From contig CALKNI010000207.1 in assembly GCA_938091115.1 (NCBI GenBank), positions 1 through 36,481 of the forward strand: DNA of 36,481 nucleotides. The letters run 5' to 3'. The DNA comes from an uncultured Pirellulaceae bacterium (lineage in GTDB: Bacteria; Planctomycetota; Planctomycetia; Pirellulales; Pirellulaceae). Under the pieces are notes generated by a model. That model did not search any database. It had not been told where the DNA came from and saw only the letters and a list, made by a program, of their open reading frames with translations. A program made the position numbers and the translations under genes. Positions 1-8,477 of this stretch are shown here, one piece after another; the stretch's first letter is position 1, and every line of letters starts with the position of its first letter.

Positions 1-544
1 CTTGTTCTCCAAATTGGACTTGTTTCCCATCAATTTTGTAGGGTAGTCGGCCGCGGAATCCGTGATTGGCGGTTCTAAGACCGATGATGGGTTTGCCTGA
101 ATCAAGATAGGCAACGATCTCTTCCTGCTGCTCTAAAGGAAGCGTCAGTAGTCGGGCAAAAAAGATCACAAGGTCAGCTTCTTTTAAATGTTCAAGCCCG
201 GGGATATTGTGGTTTTGAAATTCACTCTCTTTTCCTTTCTTTGGGTAAACGGGCATGGTCGGGTCGACTTGCCCTTGCGGATTGACTGCAAATAGAACGG
301 TGCAATCGAATCCATGCCGCGATGACAGAATTTTTGCGAGCATGGGCATGGATTGCTCGCTGCGGTATTCCTGCTCGGCTGCAATCAGGACGATTTTTTT
401 ACCGATTCGTTTTTCTGGAGGCGAGTGGAATGTTAAACCCGGGGCGTCTGTGGTTGATTGAGTTTGTGCGTCGGCGGGACGGCAAGGAACTCCCGCAATT
501 AAAGTGCAGACGATCAGGAGGAGCAAATTTTTTTTAAAGTACAT
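1..544 (-). CDS. ThuA-like secreted protein, 3' end cut by window edge
   Basis: Reading from an ATG at 544-542 the frame stays open for 181 codons to the window edge, so the C-terminus is missing. The N-terminus is a signal peptide: a hydrophobic stretch after MYFKKN, ending near PADAQ. After a short linker come IVLIAAEQEYRSEQSMPMLA, then HGFDCTVLF, NIPGLEHLKEADLVIFFARL and SGKPIIGLRTANHGF. This succession matches the ThuA-like (glutamine-amidotransferase-like) domain common in planctomycete secreted proteins. The family's substrate is poorly known, and it often sits near carbohydrate-processing genes. No strong ribosome binding site is visible, only AGG seven bases before the ATG. The family call rests on motif recognition, and no catalytic residues can be assigned. 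Confidence 0.82.
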   Translation of the reverse strand, partial: MYFKKNLLLLIVCTLIAGVPCRPADAQTQSTTDAPGLTFHSPPEKRIGKKIVLIAAEQEYRSEQSMPMLAKILSSRHGFDCTVLFAVNPQGQVDPTMPVYPKKGKESEFQNHNIPGLEHLKEADLVIFFARLLTLPLEQQEEIVAYLDSGKPIIGLRTANHGFRGRLPYKIDGKQVQFGEQ

Positions 545-922
545 TCAGTTGCCTGTTAACTATTTGAGGAAGGCCAATTTCCAGAAGAACTGGCCTGCTT
601 TTTTTCACTATCGGTTTGTCTTAATTTCTCGCTGTTTGAGGATACCGCATGTTGCGTTGGTAATCCACGTTTGATTGCCCCAAATTTGAAGACTGTAGTT
701 GAGGATGGTGCAAAAACGAATTTACTTCCAATTGAGTTCGTTTATGAGTCCGAATCGCAACTTGAGTGGATTGAACTTGGTGAAATTAAATCTACGCATT
801 TATTAAGGAAAGTTTCGGCGATTCGTTTTAAGGAAGTGTGATCGAGGGACTCGAATTCTGATGAACAAGTTGATAAATTGGAAACCGCGTTATTAGTAGA
901 GGGTAATTGAACCGCTTGAAAA
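545..922. other. Intergenic region with orphan hairpin and an ATG-less open frame
   Basis: This region separates the leftward ThuA-like gene from the rightward methyltransferase. It holds a terminator-like hairpin at 571-605 and a frame with no stop from 560 to 841 on the plus strand. That frame has no ATG; its C-terminal part reads like protein (for example QLEWIELGEIKSTHLLRKV). It could be a small gene starting with TTG, a decayed 3' fragment, or chance. No promoter could be assigned with confidence. Confidence 0.4.
571..605 (+). terminator. Terminator-like hairpin without an obvious upstream gene
   Basis: AGGCCA (571-576) pairs with TGGCCT (591-596). An internal CCAG/CTGG alternative exists, and GC plus seven T follow at 597-605. 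The orientation fits a plus-strand transcript, but no plus-strand gene lies upstream. It may end an antisense transcript or be fortuitous. Confidence 0.35.
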
Positions 923-924
923 GT

Positions 925-929
925 GGAGG
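925..929 (+). promoter_or_regulatory. Shine-Dalgarno GGAGG deciding a TTG start
   Basis: GGAGG lies five bases upstream of TTG 935-937 but overlaps the alternative GTG at 923. Standard spacing therefore favours TTG as the initiator of the methyltransferase. Confidence 0.6.
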
Positions 930-934
930 ATTCG

Positions 935-2686
935 TTGGCCGCAACATTAGTAAAATTCTTAGGTAAAATTCACCAAGGTGACTGTGTTGCTGGGCTTAGA
1001 AAAGTTCCTTCTGAGTCCGTTGACTTAGCCTTTGCCGATCCTCCGTTTAATATTGGTTTCAAATATGATCAATACGATGATCAGTTGGGTGATGATCAAT
1101 ATCTTGCCTGGTCTCGAGAGTGGATGGCTGAGTTGTATCGTGTGTTGAAAAATGAGGGAACGTTTTGGCTTGCGATTGGGGATGAATATGCCGCCGAATT
1201 AAAAATTGAGGCCAAGGGCCTAGGATTTCATTGTCGCAGTTGGGTTATCTGGTATTACACCTTTGGTGTGAATTGCAAGAAAAAGTTTACGCGTTCTCAT
1301 GCTCACTTATTCCATTTTGTGAAAGACCCCAAAAACTTTTTATTCAATCACGACGATATGGATTTGCGAGTCCCGTCAGCCCGAAGGTTGGTTTACAACG
1401 ACGCCAGAGCAAATCCAAATGGGCGAATGCCAGATGACACATGGATTCTCAGGCCTCAAGAGTTGGTTGATGGCTTTCAGGCGGACGAAGACACGTGGTA
1501 TTTTCCGAGAGTTGCCGGGACGTTTAAAGAGCGAGCTGGATTTCATGGCTGCCAGATGCCCGAGCAGTTACTGGGCAGAGTTATTCGATCTAGTTCTAAT
1601 GAAGGTGACGTTGTAATCGATCCATTTTCGGGAAGCTCGACGACACTCGCGGTAGCGAAAAAATTGGGACGTGAATTTTTTGGATTTGAATTGTCGAAAG
1701 ATTATGTGCGTCTAGGGATGGAGCGTCTCGACAGGATTACTACGGGCGATCGTCTTAATGGAAGTGAAGAACCGAGTATGAGCGAGTATGCCAAGCGAGA
1801 TGCTCGAAAGGCAAAAGGGGTTGAAGAGGTTCAGCAAGTTCTTTTTGCAGATGACGCAGATATTCATGAATCACTCGTTTCTGAAATCGCTCAGATCATA
1901 GAAGCGTTTTCAAAGACGAACCGTGGATACTCGGTTGACCGTTTGATTGCAGATCCCATTTTAAATGAGGATTTTCAGTTGGCCTGTGATCGGCTTTCGG
2001 TTCCTGGAACTCCGGCTGAACGAAATCGGTTTTTGTTCCGCATAAGAAAAGCGGGCAAATTAAAGGCGGCTGCGGTCGATACAACGGTGAGAACAAAAAT
2101 CGGCTGGAGTGAGGTTAGTCCTTTTTTGTTTGCCAGCGAAATAGCTTGGCGGCAGATTGTAAATAAATATTGCATGAGCCTTGATGAGATTTTTTGTGAC
2201 CCAAGGATTGGTGTTCAATTTGATGCCATAGCAGCGGGGTTTGCACCTGGTTATCAGCCTCTCGATTATCGCTGGGCGGCGCTCAAGTTACGTAAAGAGG
2301 GGAGTAATGCAAAGCATCGAGCGACGTTGAGGACTCCGAAGCAGTTCGGCATTTCTGCGTTGAGCAAGAAAAAACTGAAGTCGGTAGAGGGCACTTTGGT
2401 TTCTGAATTAGACTTAGATGTGATTCCTAAAGGCCCCGGGGTTTACGTAGTTCGAGAAATCGGGGGAGACGCGCTTTATGCAGGTGAAACGAGTCAACTC
2501 GCTTCGCGGATTTCAACGACTTTTGGTAAGGCGGAGCCTCGAGAGATGTGGCTGAAACAGGTTAACGATTTGGAGTTATTGGTTCATCCCGTTTCGACGG
2601 TAGCAGATTATCGATTTGCGAGACAAAGTGTTCTGTTGAAATGGCATCGGCCAGCGTGGAATACCGTGAAGGAGTTAGCTGGTTAG
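935..2686 (+). CDS. Site-specific DNA methyltransferase (beta-type, N4-cytosine/N6-adenine) with C-terminal GIY-YIG domain
   Basis: Residue numbers here count from an upstream GTG at 923 (587 aa). The amino-methyltransferase core runs over roughly residues 15-265. The catalytic motif IV, DPPF, is at 39-42, and the SAM-binding segment DPFSGSST follows at about 233. This order (catalytic motif before the SAM motif) is that of beta-class amino-methyltransferases. A middle region of about 200 residues is unassigned. The last 85 residues resemble a GIY-YIG domain: GVY (506-508), LYAGE (518-522), Arg529 and a UvrC-like LLKWHRPAWN ending at Asn580; the usual catalytic Glu is Gln568. Start choice: the GTG at 923 is overlapped by GGAGG (925-929), whereas the TTG at 935 lies five bases after it, so TTG is preferred (583 aa). 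No separate restriction enzyme gene is adjacent. Target sequence and nuclease activity are unknown. Confidence 0.88.
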   Translation: MAATLVKFLGKIHQGDCVAGLRKVPSESVDLAFADPPFNIGFKYDQYDDQLGDDQYLAWSREWMAELYRVLKNEGTFWLAIGDEYAAELKIEAKGLGFHCRSWVIWYYTFGVNCKKKFTRSHAHLFHFVKDPKNFLFNHDDMDLRVPSARRLVYNDARANPNGRMPDDTWILRPQELVDGFQADEDTWYFPRVAGTFKERAGFHGCQMPEQLLGRVIRSSSNEGDVVIDPFSGSSTTLAVAKKLGREFFGFELSKDYVRLGMERLDRITTGDRLNGSEEPSMSEYAKRDARKAKGVEEVQQVLFADDADIHESLVSEIAQIIEAFSKTNRGYSVDRLIADPILNEDFQLACDRLSVPGTPAERNRFLFRIRKAGKLKAAAVDTTVRTKIGWSEVSPFLFASEIAWRQIVNKYCMSLDEIFCDPRIGVQFDAIAAGFAPGYQPLDYRWAALKLRKEGSNAKHRATLRTPKQFGISALSKKKLKSVEGTLVSELDLDVIPKGPGVYVVREIGGDALYAGETSQLASRISTTFGKAEPREMWLKQVNDLELLVHPVSTVADYRFARQSVLLKWHRPAWNTVKELAG

Positions 2687-2843
2687 AAGAATTGTGCTTC
2701 CTGCAAAGAGTAGCTCGATAATTAAGCTCGAGAAGTCAATTTGGGATTCAGGAGAGGATTGTTGATAGGGTGTTGCTGCTGGTTACGCTGCTAATGGTGT
2801 AGAGCACATCTTCTGTTTAAACATCTGTTATGTGGTTTTTCCG

Positions 2844-4058
2844 ATGAACGCAGATTTTTCAGACGAGTGCGGTGTCGATATCGGGCACGAAGCGGTGATC
2901 GCTAAATTCAAGAAACGCTTCAATCGCAATCCTGATTTTGTCTCCATTGCGCCAGGCCGGGTTAATTTGATCGGCGGTCATGTCGATTACAACGCGGGAC
3001 TAGTTTTGCCAATTGCAGTTGATCGGCATACTTTTATTGCCGGGGCCAAGAGCGATCAGGCCGATGTTCTGACGGTGCATAGCATCCGCGAAAATGAGTC
3101 TTTTGTTGTGGACTTATCCTGCCCTGTGAGTCCCGCCCAGGCAAACTGGACTAATTACGTGCGAGGAGTAGTGCATGGATTTTTAAGCCGTGGAATTAAA
3201 TTACCGGGAATGGAAATTTTGATTGATTCAACAATTCCCAGTGGTTCTGGGCTCTCTAGTAGTGCTTCTCTGGAGGTTGCGACGGCGGGAATTTTTGAAG
3301 TGGCCAGCGGTGTCGTTCTAAAGGGAAATGAAAAACCAAGATTATGCCAGCAAGCGGAGCATGAATTCGCCAATGTTCCTTGTGGGATAATGGATCAATT
3401 TTCTGTTTCTTTTGCTAAACGGGGTTGCATGTTATTGCTTGACTGCCGTGATGAGTCGGTGGAGCACGTTGAATTTAATCATGACCAACTTGCTTTGGTG
3501 GTGATCAATAGCCATGTTCGTCACGAATTGTCTGAGGGTGAATATGCTATCCGGCGGCAGCGTTGCGAATCGGTTTCAAAAACGCTGGGACTTGAAACCT
3601 TGCGAGACCTTACGTGGAGCATGCTTGAACAATCGCGAGGTCAGCTCGATGAATTGAGTTTTCTATGTGCAGAGCATGTGGTGCGAGAAAATGAGCGGAC
3701 TTTGAACTTTGTCCACTACATGAAAAACTCGAACTGGTTACAAGCTGGTGAAATGTTATACCAAAGTCACGCTTCGTTGCGGGGGAAGTTTCAGGTGAGT
3801 TGTGTTGAGCTAGATGGGTTGGTTGAATTTGCGCGTGAACTAGGCTCAGAGGGGGGCGTGCTAGGTGCTCGGATGACAGGGGCAGGTTTTGGTGGATCCG
3901 TGATCGTGTTGGCCGAGCGTGAAAAAGCGTCTGATGTGGTTTCGAGGATTGTCGAAGACTACAACAAAACCGGAGCGACATTAGCCCGGCCCAGAGCAAG
4001 CGGGTTTGTGGCAGAGTCCACCGCTGGAGCCTGCGTGACTAAGTTCGTTGTTAACTGA
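2844..4058 (+). CDS. galK: Galactokinase-like GHMP kinase
   Basis: This is predicted to phosphorylate galactose to galactose-1-phosphate, the entry step of the Leloir pathway, in the cytoplasm. The protein is 404 aa from the ATG at 2844; an in-frame GTG at 2832 would add four residues, and neither start has a clear ribosome binding site. Family motifs seen in order are APGRVNLIGGHVDYN (residues 36-50), the ATP-binding SGSGLSSSA, CGIMDQFS with the presumed catalytic Asp, and the C-terminal GARMTGAGFGGS. The usual signature is GRxNLIG[ED]HxDY; here the acidic residue, which contacts the sugar in galactokinases, is Gly45, so substrate preference may differ. No galT or galE is nearby, so it is not part of a classical gal operon. 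The fold is secure and the exact substrate less so. Confidence 0.85.
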   Translation: MNADFSDECGVDIGHEAVIAKFKKRFNRNPDFVSIAPGRVNLIGGHVDYNAGLVLPIAVDRHTFIAGAKSDQADVLTVHSIRENESFVVDLSCPVSPAQANWTNYVRGVVHGFLSRGIKLPGMEILIDSTIPSGSGLSSSASLEVATAGIFEVASGVVLKGNEKPRLCQQAEHEFANVPCGIMDQFSVSFAKRGCMLLLDCRDESVEHVEFNHDQLALVVINSHVRHELSEGEYAIRRQRCESVSKTLGLETLRDLTWSMLEQSRGQLDELSFLCAEHVVRENERTLNFVHYMKNSNWLQAGEMLYQSHASLRGKFQVSCVELDGLVEFARELGSEGGVLGARMTGAGFGGSVIVLAEREKASDVVSRIVEDYNKTGATLARPRASGFVAESTAGACVTKFVVN

Positions 4059-4190
4059 ATTTTTCTTTTTTCCAACCTTCGCAACTCGGCTATGGTTTCG
4101 TTAGAATCCACTAACGCGCGAATGTCAGAGGTCTTGGCGGAATTTTGCGGTTTCAAGTGTTGGTTAAGCTATTGTCTTTAGGAGTTGTTC

Positions 4191-6560
4191 ATGACACGGT
4201 TCTCTTTAATTTTTATCGTCTCCTGGGTGCTGTTGGCGTCAGTTGCTATCTCAGCGCAGGCGCAAGAATATACTTCAGCCGAAGATCGTTTGGCTTGGTA
4301 TAAAAAGCATACCGAGATGAAAGAAAACTCTCCCCATAAGAATTTAAAATGGCAATTTTTGGGGCCGACAAACATTAGCGGTCGCGTAACGGATGTCGCG
4401 GTGACCACCCCGAGGTCAAATACTTATTCAATTTATGCGGCTACTGCTTCGGGGGGAGTTTGGAAAACTGAGAATGAAGGGACGACATGGAAGCCAGTTT
4501 TTGAACATGGTGTCTCGACTTCAGTTGGCGACGTTACGATTGCTCCTTCGAATCAGGATGTTGTCTGGATTGGATTAGGAGAGGCGAACGTGTTTCGATC
4601 TTCGATGGCGGGTGCCGGTGTTTATAAATCAATCGATGCGGGACAGACATGGAAACACATGGGTTTGGCAACGGCTCATACGATTCCTCGAATTATCATT
4701 CACCCGACGAACCCAGACATCGTCTATGTCGCTGACTCTGGACACGAGTGGACCGAAAATCCTGAACGAGGTCTTTATAAAACTGTGGATGGTGGCGAAA
4801 GCTGGGAAAAAGTTCTTGAGCTCGATGAGCAAACTGGTGTTATTGACTTGATGATGGATCCAAGAGATCCCGAGACACTTTACGCGGCGACTTGGCAGCG
4901 GACTAGAAAACGTTGGAATGATCCCCGCAATGAAGCGGATTACACTGGAAGTGGTATTCACAAGACAACCGATGGAGGGAAGACTTGGCGACCGATCAAT
5001 CAGGGTTTGCCAGCGGCTAAGTTTCGCGGGCGGATTGGGATTGATTTGTGTCTGACAAAGCCGGACGTGTTGTATGCGTTTGTCGATAATTACGATTTAT
5101 CAGAAAAGCAGCCCAAGGGTAATTCATTTGATTCGTACGGACGGCCTCGTACGAAAACCATTAAGGGAGCGGAAGTGTATCGCTCAGATGATGCGGGAAA
5201 AAGTTGGCGGAAGGTGAGCCAGTCGAATGATTATATGCGGGGTTTGAGCTCCACTTATGGATGGGTGTTTGGCCAGATTCGAGTTGACCCAAATGACACG
5301 GAGACGATTTATGTGATGGGATTAGCCCTCAATGTTTCTAATGACGGTGGGAAAACGTTCCGCCGACTAAGAGGGATGCATGGTGATCACCACGCACTTT
5401 GGATTAATCCGGAAGACTCGAACTATTTGGTTAATGGAAACGATGGCGGCATTAATATGTCGTATGACGCTGGAAAAAATTGGAGGCTATTTACTAAGCA
5501 AATACCGGCCGTCCAGTTTTTCAATGTGATGCATGACATGGATTCACCATTTCATGTTTACGGCTCGATTCAAGATCATGGTAGCATGCGAGGTGTTGTG
5601 AATGTACGTGAAAACCGAGATGGTAGCCGACAAATGCGACCGGTTGAATGGGAGTGGGCTCCAGGAGGAGAAGGCAGCAGTCACGCGATTGATCCGACGG
5701 ACGCCAATACCGTTTACTCGGCTGGATTCTACGGTCAAATTTCTCGAACAGAATTAGATCAAGGGATGCGCGGCAAACGGCTCTTGCCGCCATTAGAATC
5801 GGGTGCGGATCCGATACGCGGGCAGTGGATTGCTCCCTTCATTATTTCGCCGCACAATCCGCGTGTGCTTTACCACGGCATGAACTTCCTTTACCGGTCG
5901 ATGAATCGCGGCGACGATATGCAAAAAATCAGCCCGGATTTGACGAACAATAACCTCGCTCAAATCGGTGACATTTCTTATCAAACTATTTCCACCATTT
6001 CTGAATCCCCTTTTAAATTTGGAGTGCTCTACGTTGGTACCGATGACGGCAATGTCTACATGAGCCCTGATGGTGGTGGGCAATGGGTGAAGAAGGACAA
6101 GGGACTTGCTTCTGATCGTTGGATTTCACAAATCGTGGCCTCTCAGCATCGCGACGGCACGGTCTTTATATCACAGAATGGGAAACGGAATGATGATATG
6201 ACTCCTTATTTATGGAAGTCAGATGATTTTGGAAACACCTGGAAGAGCATCGTCGCGAACATTCCCTCTGGGCCAATTAATGTGATTCGCGAAGATCCAA
6301 AGAATAAGAATCTACTTTATGTCGGTACAGACCTAGGAGTTTACGTTTCCGCTAACGGAGGTGCGGAGTGGAACGTGCTGGCCAATCAACTTCCGACGAC
6401 GTTCGTCTCAGACTTAGTTATCCATCCGCGAGATGACATTATGGTGATTTCCACACATGGCCGAGGAATGTGGGCGATGGACGTTCGTAGTCTTCAAGAT
6501 CCAGAAGGCAAGCTAACAAGAGAACCGGCCGATGCCCTGCCCGATCGCCGAAGGCGGTGA
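4191..6560 (+). CDS. Secreted Asp-box (BNR/sortilin-like) beta-propeller protein
   Basis: The ATG at 4191 sits six bases after GGAG (4181-4184); an in-frame TTG at 4185 abuts that site and is less likely. The 789-aa product begins with a signal peptide cleaved after AQA (residue 24). The body carries at least nine Asp-box-like repeats of the form SxDxGxTW, including KSIDAGQTWKHM, KTVDGGESWEKV, KTTDGGKTWRPI, RSDDAGKSWRKV, VSNDGGKTFRRL and KSDDFGNTWKSI. These point to one or two large beta-propellers like the VPS10/sortilin and BNR glycosidase-like families. No catalytic residue can be assigned, so a specific enzyme activity is not claimed. Its location between galactokinase and a sulfatase would fit extracellular polysaccharide or glycoprotein handling, but that is inference. 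Confidence 0.85.
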   Translation: MTRFSLIFIVSWVLLASVAISAQAQEYTSAEDRLAWYKKHTEMKENSPHKNLKWQFLGPTNISGRVTDVAVTTPRSNTYSIYAATASGGVWKTENEGTTWKPVFEHGVSTSVGDVTIAPSNQDVVWIGLGEANVFRSSMAGAGVYKSIDAGQTWKHMGLATAHTIPRIIIHPTNPDIVYVADSGHEWTENPERGLYKTVDGGESWEKVLELDEQTGVIDLMMDPRDPETLYAATWQRTRKRWNDPRNEADYTGSGIHKTTDGGKTWRPINQGLPAAKFRGRIGIDLCLTKPDVLYAFVDNYDLSEKQPKGNSFDSYGRPRTKTIKGAEVYRSDDAGKSWRKVSQSNDYMRGLSSTYGWVFGQIRVDPNDTETIYVMGLALNVSNDGGKTFRRLRGMHGDHHALWINPEDSNYLVNGNDGGINMSYDAGKNWRLFTKQIPAVQFFNVMHDMDSPFHVYGSIQDHGSMRGVVNVRENRDGSRQMRPVEWEWAPGGEGSSHAIDPTDANTVYSAGFYGQISRTELDQGMRGKRLLPPLESGADPIRGQWIAPFIISPHNPRVLYHGMNFLYRSMNRGDDMQKISPDLTNNNLAQIGDISYQTISTISESPFKFGVLYVGTDDGNVYMSPDGGGQWVKKDKGLASDRWISQIVASQHRDGTVFISQNGKRNDDMTPYLWKSDDFGNTWKSIVANIPSGPINVIREDPKNKNLLYVGTDLGVYVSANGGAEWNVLANQLPTTFVSDLVIHPRDDIMVISTHGRGMWAMDVRSLQDPEGKLTREPADALPDRRRR

Positions 6561-6622
6561 AGTGGTTTTTACGGTTTGATGTTAATGTTAGATGAAATAA
6601 TGCAAGAGATCGTGAGTGCGAA

Positions 6623-8137
6623 ATGAATTTTTATTTAGTTGGCCGTGTATCGTGTTTGACCGTGATTTTCTCGCTGGCTCAGGGGCTGGGGGGAACAGCA
6701 GATACTTGTGCTGCTGATGGTTTAAAAGGAAAACGGCCGAATATCATTCTCGTTATGACGGATGATCAGGGGATGGGAGATTTGTCTTGCATGGGGAATC
6801 AGGTATTAAGAACCCCTAACCTCGATCGGCTTTACGTGATGTCGACTCGATTTACAGATTTCCATGTAAGCCCAACCTGTGCTCCGTCTCGCTCAGCAAT
6901 TTTTAGTGGTCGACACGAGTTCCGAAATGGTGTGACTCACACGATTAAAGAACGAGAGCGAATGGCTTTAAGCACGACTACGTTTCCGGAGTTATTGCAC
7001 CAAGCAGGATATGCGACTGGGATTTTCGGCAAGTGGCATCTGGGAGACGAAGAACCCTACCAGCCGGGGAATCGCGGTTTTAGCGAAGTGTTCACCCATG
7101 GTGCAGGCGGAATTGGGCAGGCCTTTCAGGGAAGTTGTGCGGACTATCCGCCCAATCGTGAGAAGCAAGGGCGCTACTTTGATAATGTCATTCGGCATAA
7201 CGATACGTTGGTCAAGACAAGTGGATTTTGCACTGATGTTTTTTTTCAAGCTGCATTGGGATGGACTAAAGCCCAGCATGAAGCTGGTCGGCCATTTTTT
7301 ACATACATAACGACCAATGCGCCTCACGGTCCGATGTTAGCGCCTAAGAAGAATAAACAAAGATTTTTAGATTTGGGCTGGGATGAAAATACTGCGGGTC
7401 GTTACGGAATGATAGAGAATATTGATGAAAACATGGGAACTTTGATTCAGAAGATGGATGAATGGGATCTGTGGGACAATACTTTGTTGATTTTCATGAC
7501 TGACAACGGGCAAGCGGGAAAGCGAGGCAAGTTAAACGGCAAAGGGACGCCAATCTTTACGGCAGGTTTCAAGTCGGGTAAGGGATCGGCTTACGAAGGT
7601 GGCACCCACGTTCCTGCTTTCTGGTGTTGGAAGGGAGTTCTTGGAGCAGGTGTGGATACCCCTGCTCTGGCGGCTCATATTGATATCTACAAAACGTTCT
7701 GTGAATTGGCGGGGGTAGAAATTCCAGACACAGTTCAGGCAATCGACGGACGCTCGCTTGTTCCAGTTTTGGAAAATACCAAAGCTGAATGGCCGGATAG
7801 GTATTTATTTGTTCACGTTGGCCGTTGGGAAAAAGGGGCGGACCCAAACTTGAGTAAGTTTAAAAAATGCGCTGTACGGACGGCGAGATGGCGGTTGGTT
7901 GGCAATCAAGAGTTGTATGATATATCCGTTGATCCATTTGAAAAAACGAACGTCGCTGATGATCACCCGGAAGTTGTAACGCAACTTCGCAAAGCTTACG
8001 ATCAATGGTGGAGCAAATCGCTTCCATTGATGGTCAACGAAAATGTGCCCTACGCAAAAACCCATCCCGCGACTGAAATGTACGAGGCTCAGTTGAAAAA
8101 GGACGGAATCCCAGCTTGGGTCGGTCCTCGATTTTAG
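6623..8137 (+). CDS. Secreted formylglycine-dependent sulfatase
   Basis: This is a type I sulfatase of 504 aa with an N-terminal signal sequence. The metal-binding start IILVMTDDQGMGD (residues 41-53) is followed by the modification motif CAPSR at Cys86-Arg90. That cysteine is converted to formylglycine by the sulfatase-maturing enzyme in this family. FGKWHLGD, NAPHGP and FMTDNGQ supply further metal and substrate-side residues. The substrate cannot be read from sequence; planctomycete relatives act on sulfated polysaccharides of algae. The start has only a weak ribosome binding site. The gap from the propeller gene is 62 bases, so co-transcription is plausible. Confidence 0.92.
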   Translation: MNFYLVGRVSCLTVIFSLAQGLGGTADTCAADGLKGKRPNIILVMTDDQGMGDLSCMGNQVLRTPNLDRLYVMSTRFTDFHVSPTCAPSRSAIFSGRHEFRNGVTHTIKERERMALSTTTFPELLHQAGYATGIFGKWHLGDEEPYQPGNRGFSEVFTHGAGGIGQAFQGSCADYPPNREKQGRYFDNVIRHNDTLVKTSGFCTDVFFQAALGWTKAQHEAGRPFFTYITTNAPHGPMLAPKKNKQRFLDLGWDENTAGRYGMIENIDENMGTLIQKMDEWDLWDNTLLIFMTDNGQAGKRGKLNGKGTPIFTAGFKSGKGSAYEGGTHVPAFWCWKGVLGAGVDTPALAAHIDIYKTFCELAGVEIPDTVQAIDGRSLVPVLENTKAEWPDRYLFVHVGRWEKGADPNLSKFKKCAVRTARWRLVGNQELYDISVDPFEKTNVADDHPEVVTQLRKAYDQWWSKSLPLMVNENVPYAKTHPATEMYEAQLKKDGIPAWVGPRF

Positions 8138-8477
8138 CAGTCCCCTTCGATACTGGTCTTTTCCCGTTGCGAAATACCAGCTTCTGGAATCTCGTTATTC
8201 TCTGGCCTAAGCGTGTGGAGCACGCTGGAAGATCGTAAATTCTTCGCGAGGATGATGAGGTGTTTTGGGCATTCCCCGAAGACTACCCCGACCGTCTGTT
8301 CAAGGATCTTCCGGAAGTGGTTTCCGCGACGAAAAAGTGATAGTTGGTTCGGTTTTGTTCCGGAATTCAGTTGGAAATTTCCTATTCTGTCACAGATCAT
8401 ACAAATTGTTTCGTTGCGAGAATGATTTATGAAGCGCCACGCAGTAAGATTGGGGTTAAATCACCCAGGGGCGAACC
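8138..8477. other. Intergenic region, possible degraded coding remnant
   Basis: No intact gene was found in this stretch. A short plus-strand frame ending with TGA at 8338-8340 reads EDDEVFWAFPEDYPDRLF and then DLPEVVSATKK, which has a protein-like composition but no start. The neighbouring frame just upstream (EDRKFFAR, near 8225-8250) could join it by a one-base shift. This may be the tail of a decayed gene. The downstream gene's ribosome binding site AGGGG lies at 8467-8471. Confidence 0.35.

Noticed and set aside
3610-3999. 129-residue minus-strand frame inside the galactokinase gene
   Set aside because: It is entirely antisense to a gene with clear GHMP motifs; no domain is recognised.
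8132-8152. A TTTTAGCAGTC..CCTT..GATA string shared with 19069-19088, both just at or after stop codons
   Set aside because: Only two copies with an indel and a mismatch; too short to call a repeat family without a genome-wide count.
8134-8400. 88-residue minus-strand frame between the sulfatase and the propeller gene
   Set aside because: No ribosome binding site, no recognisable motif and a composition like chance frames in this region.
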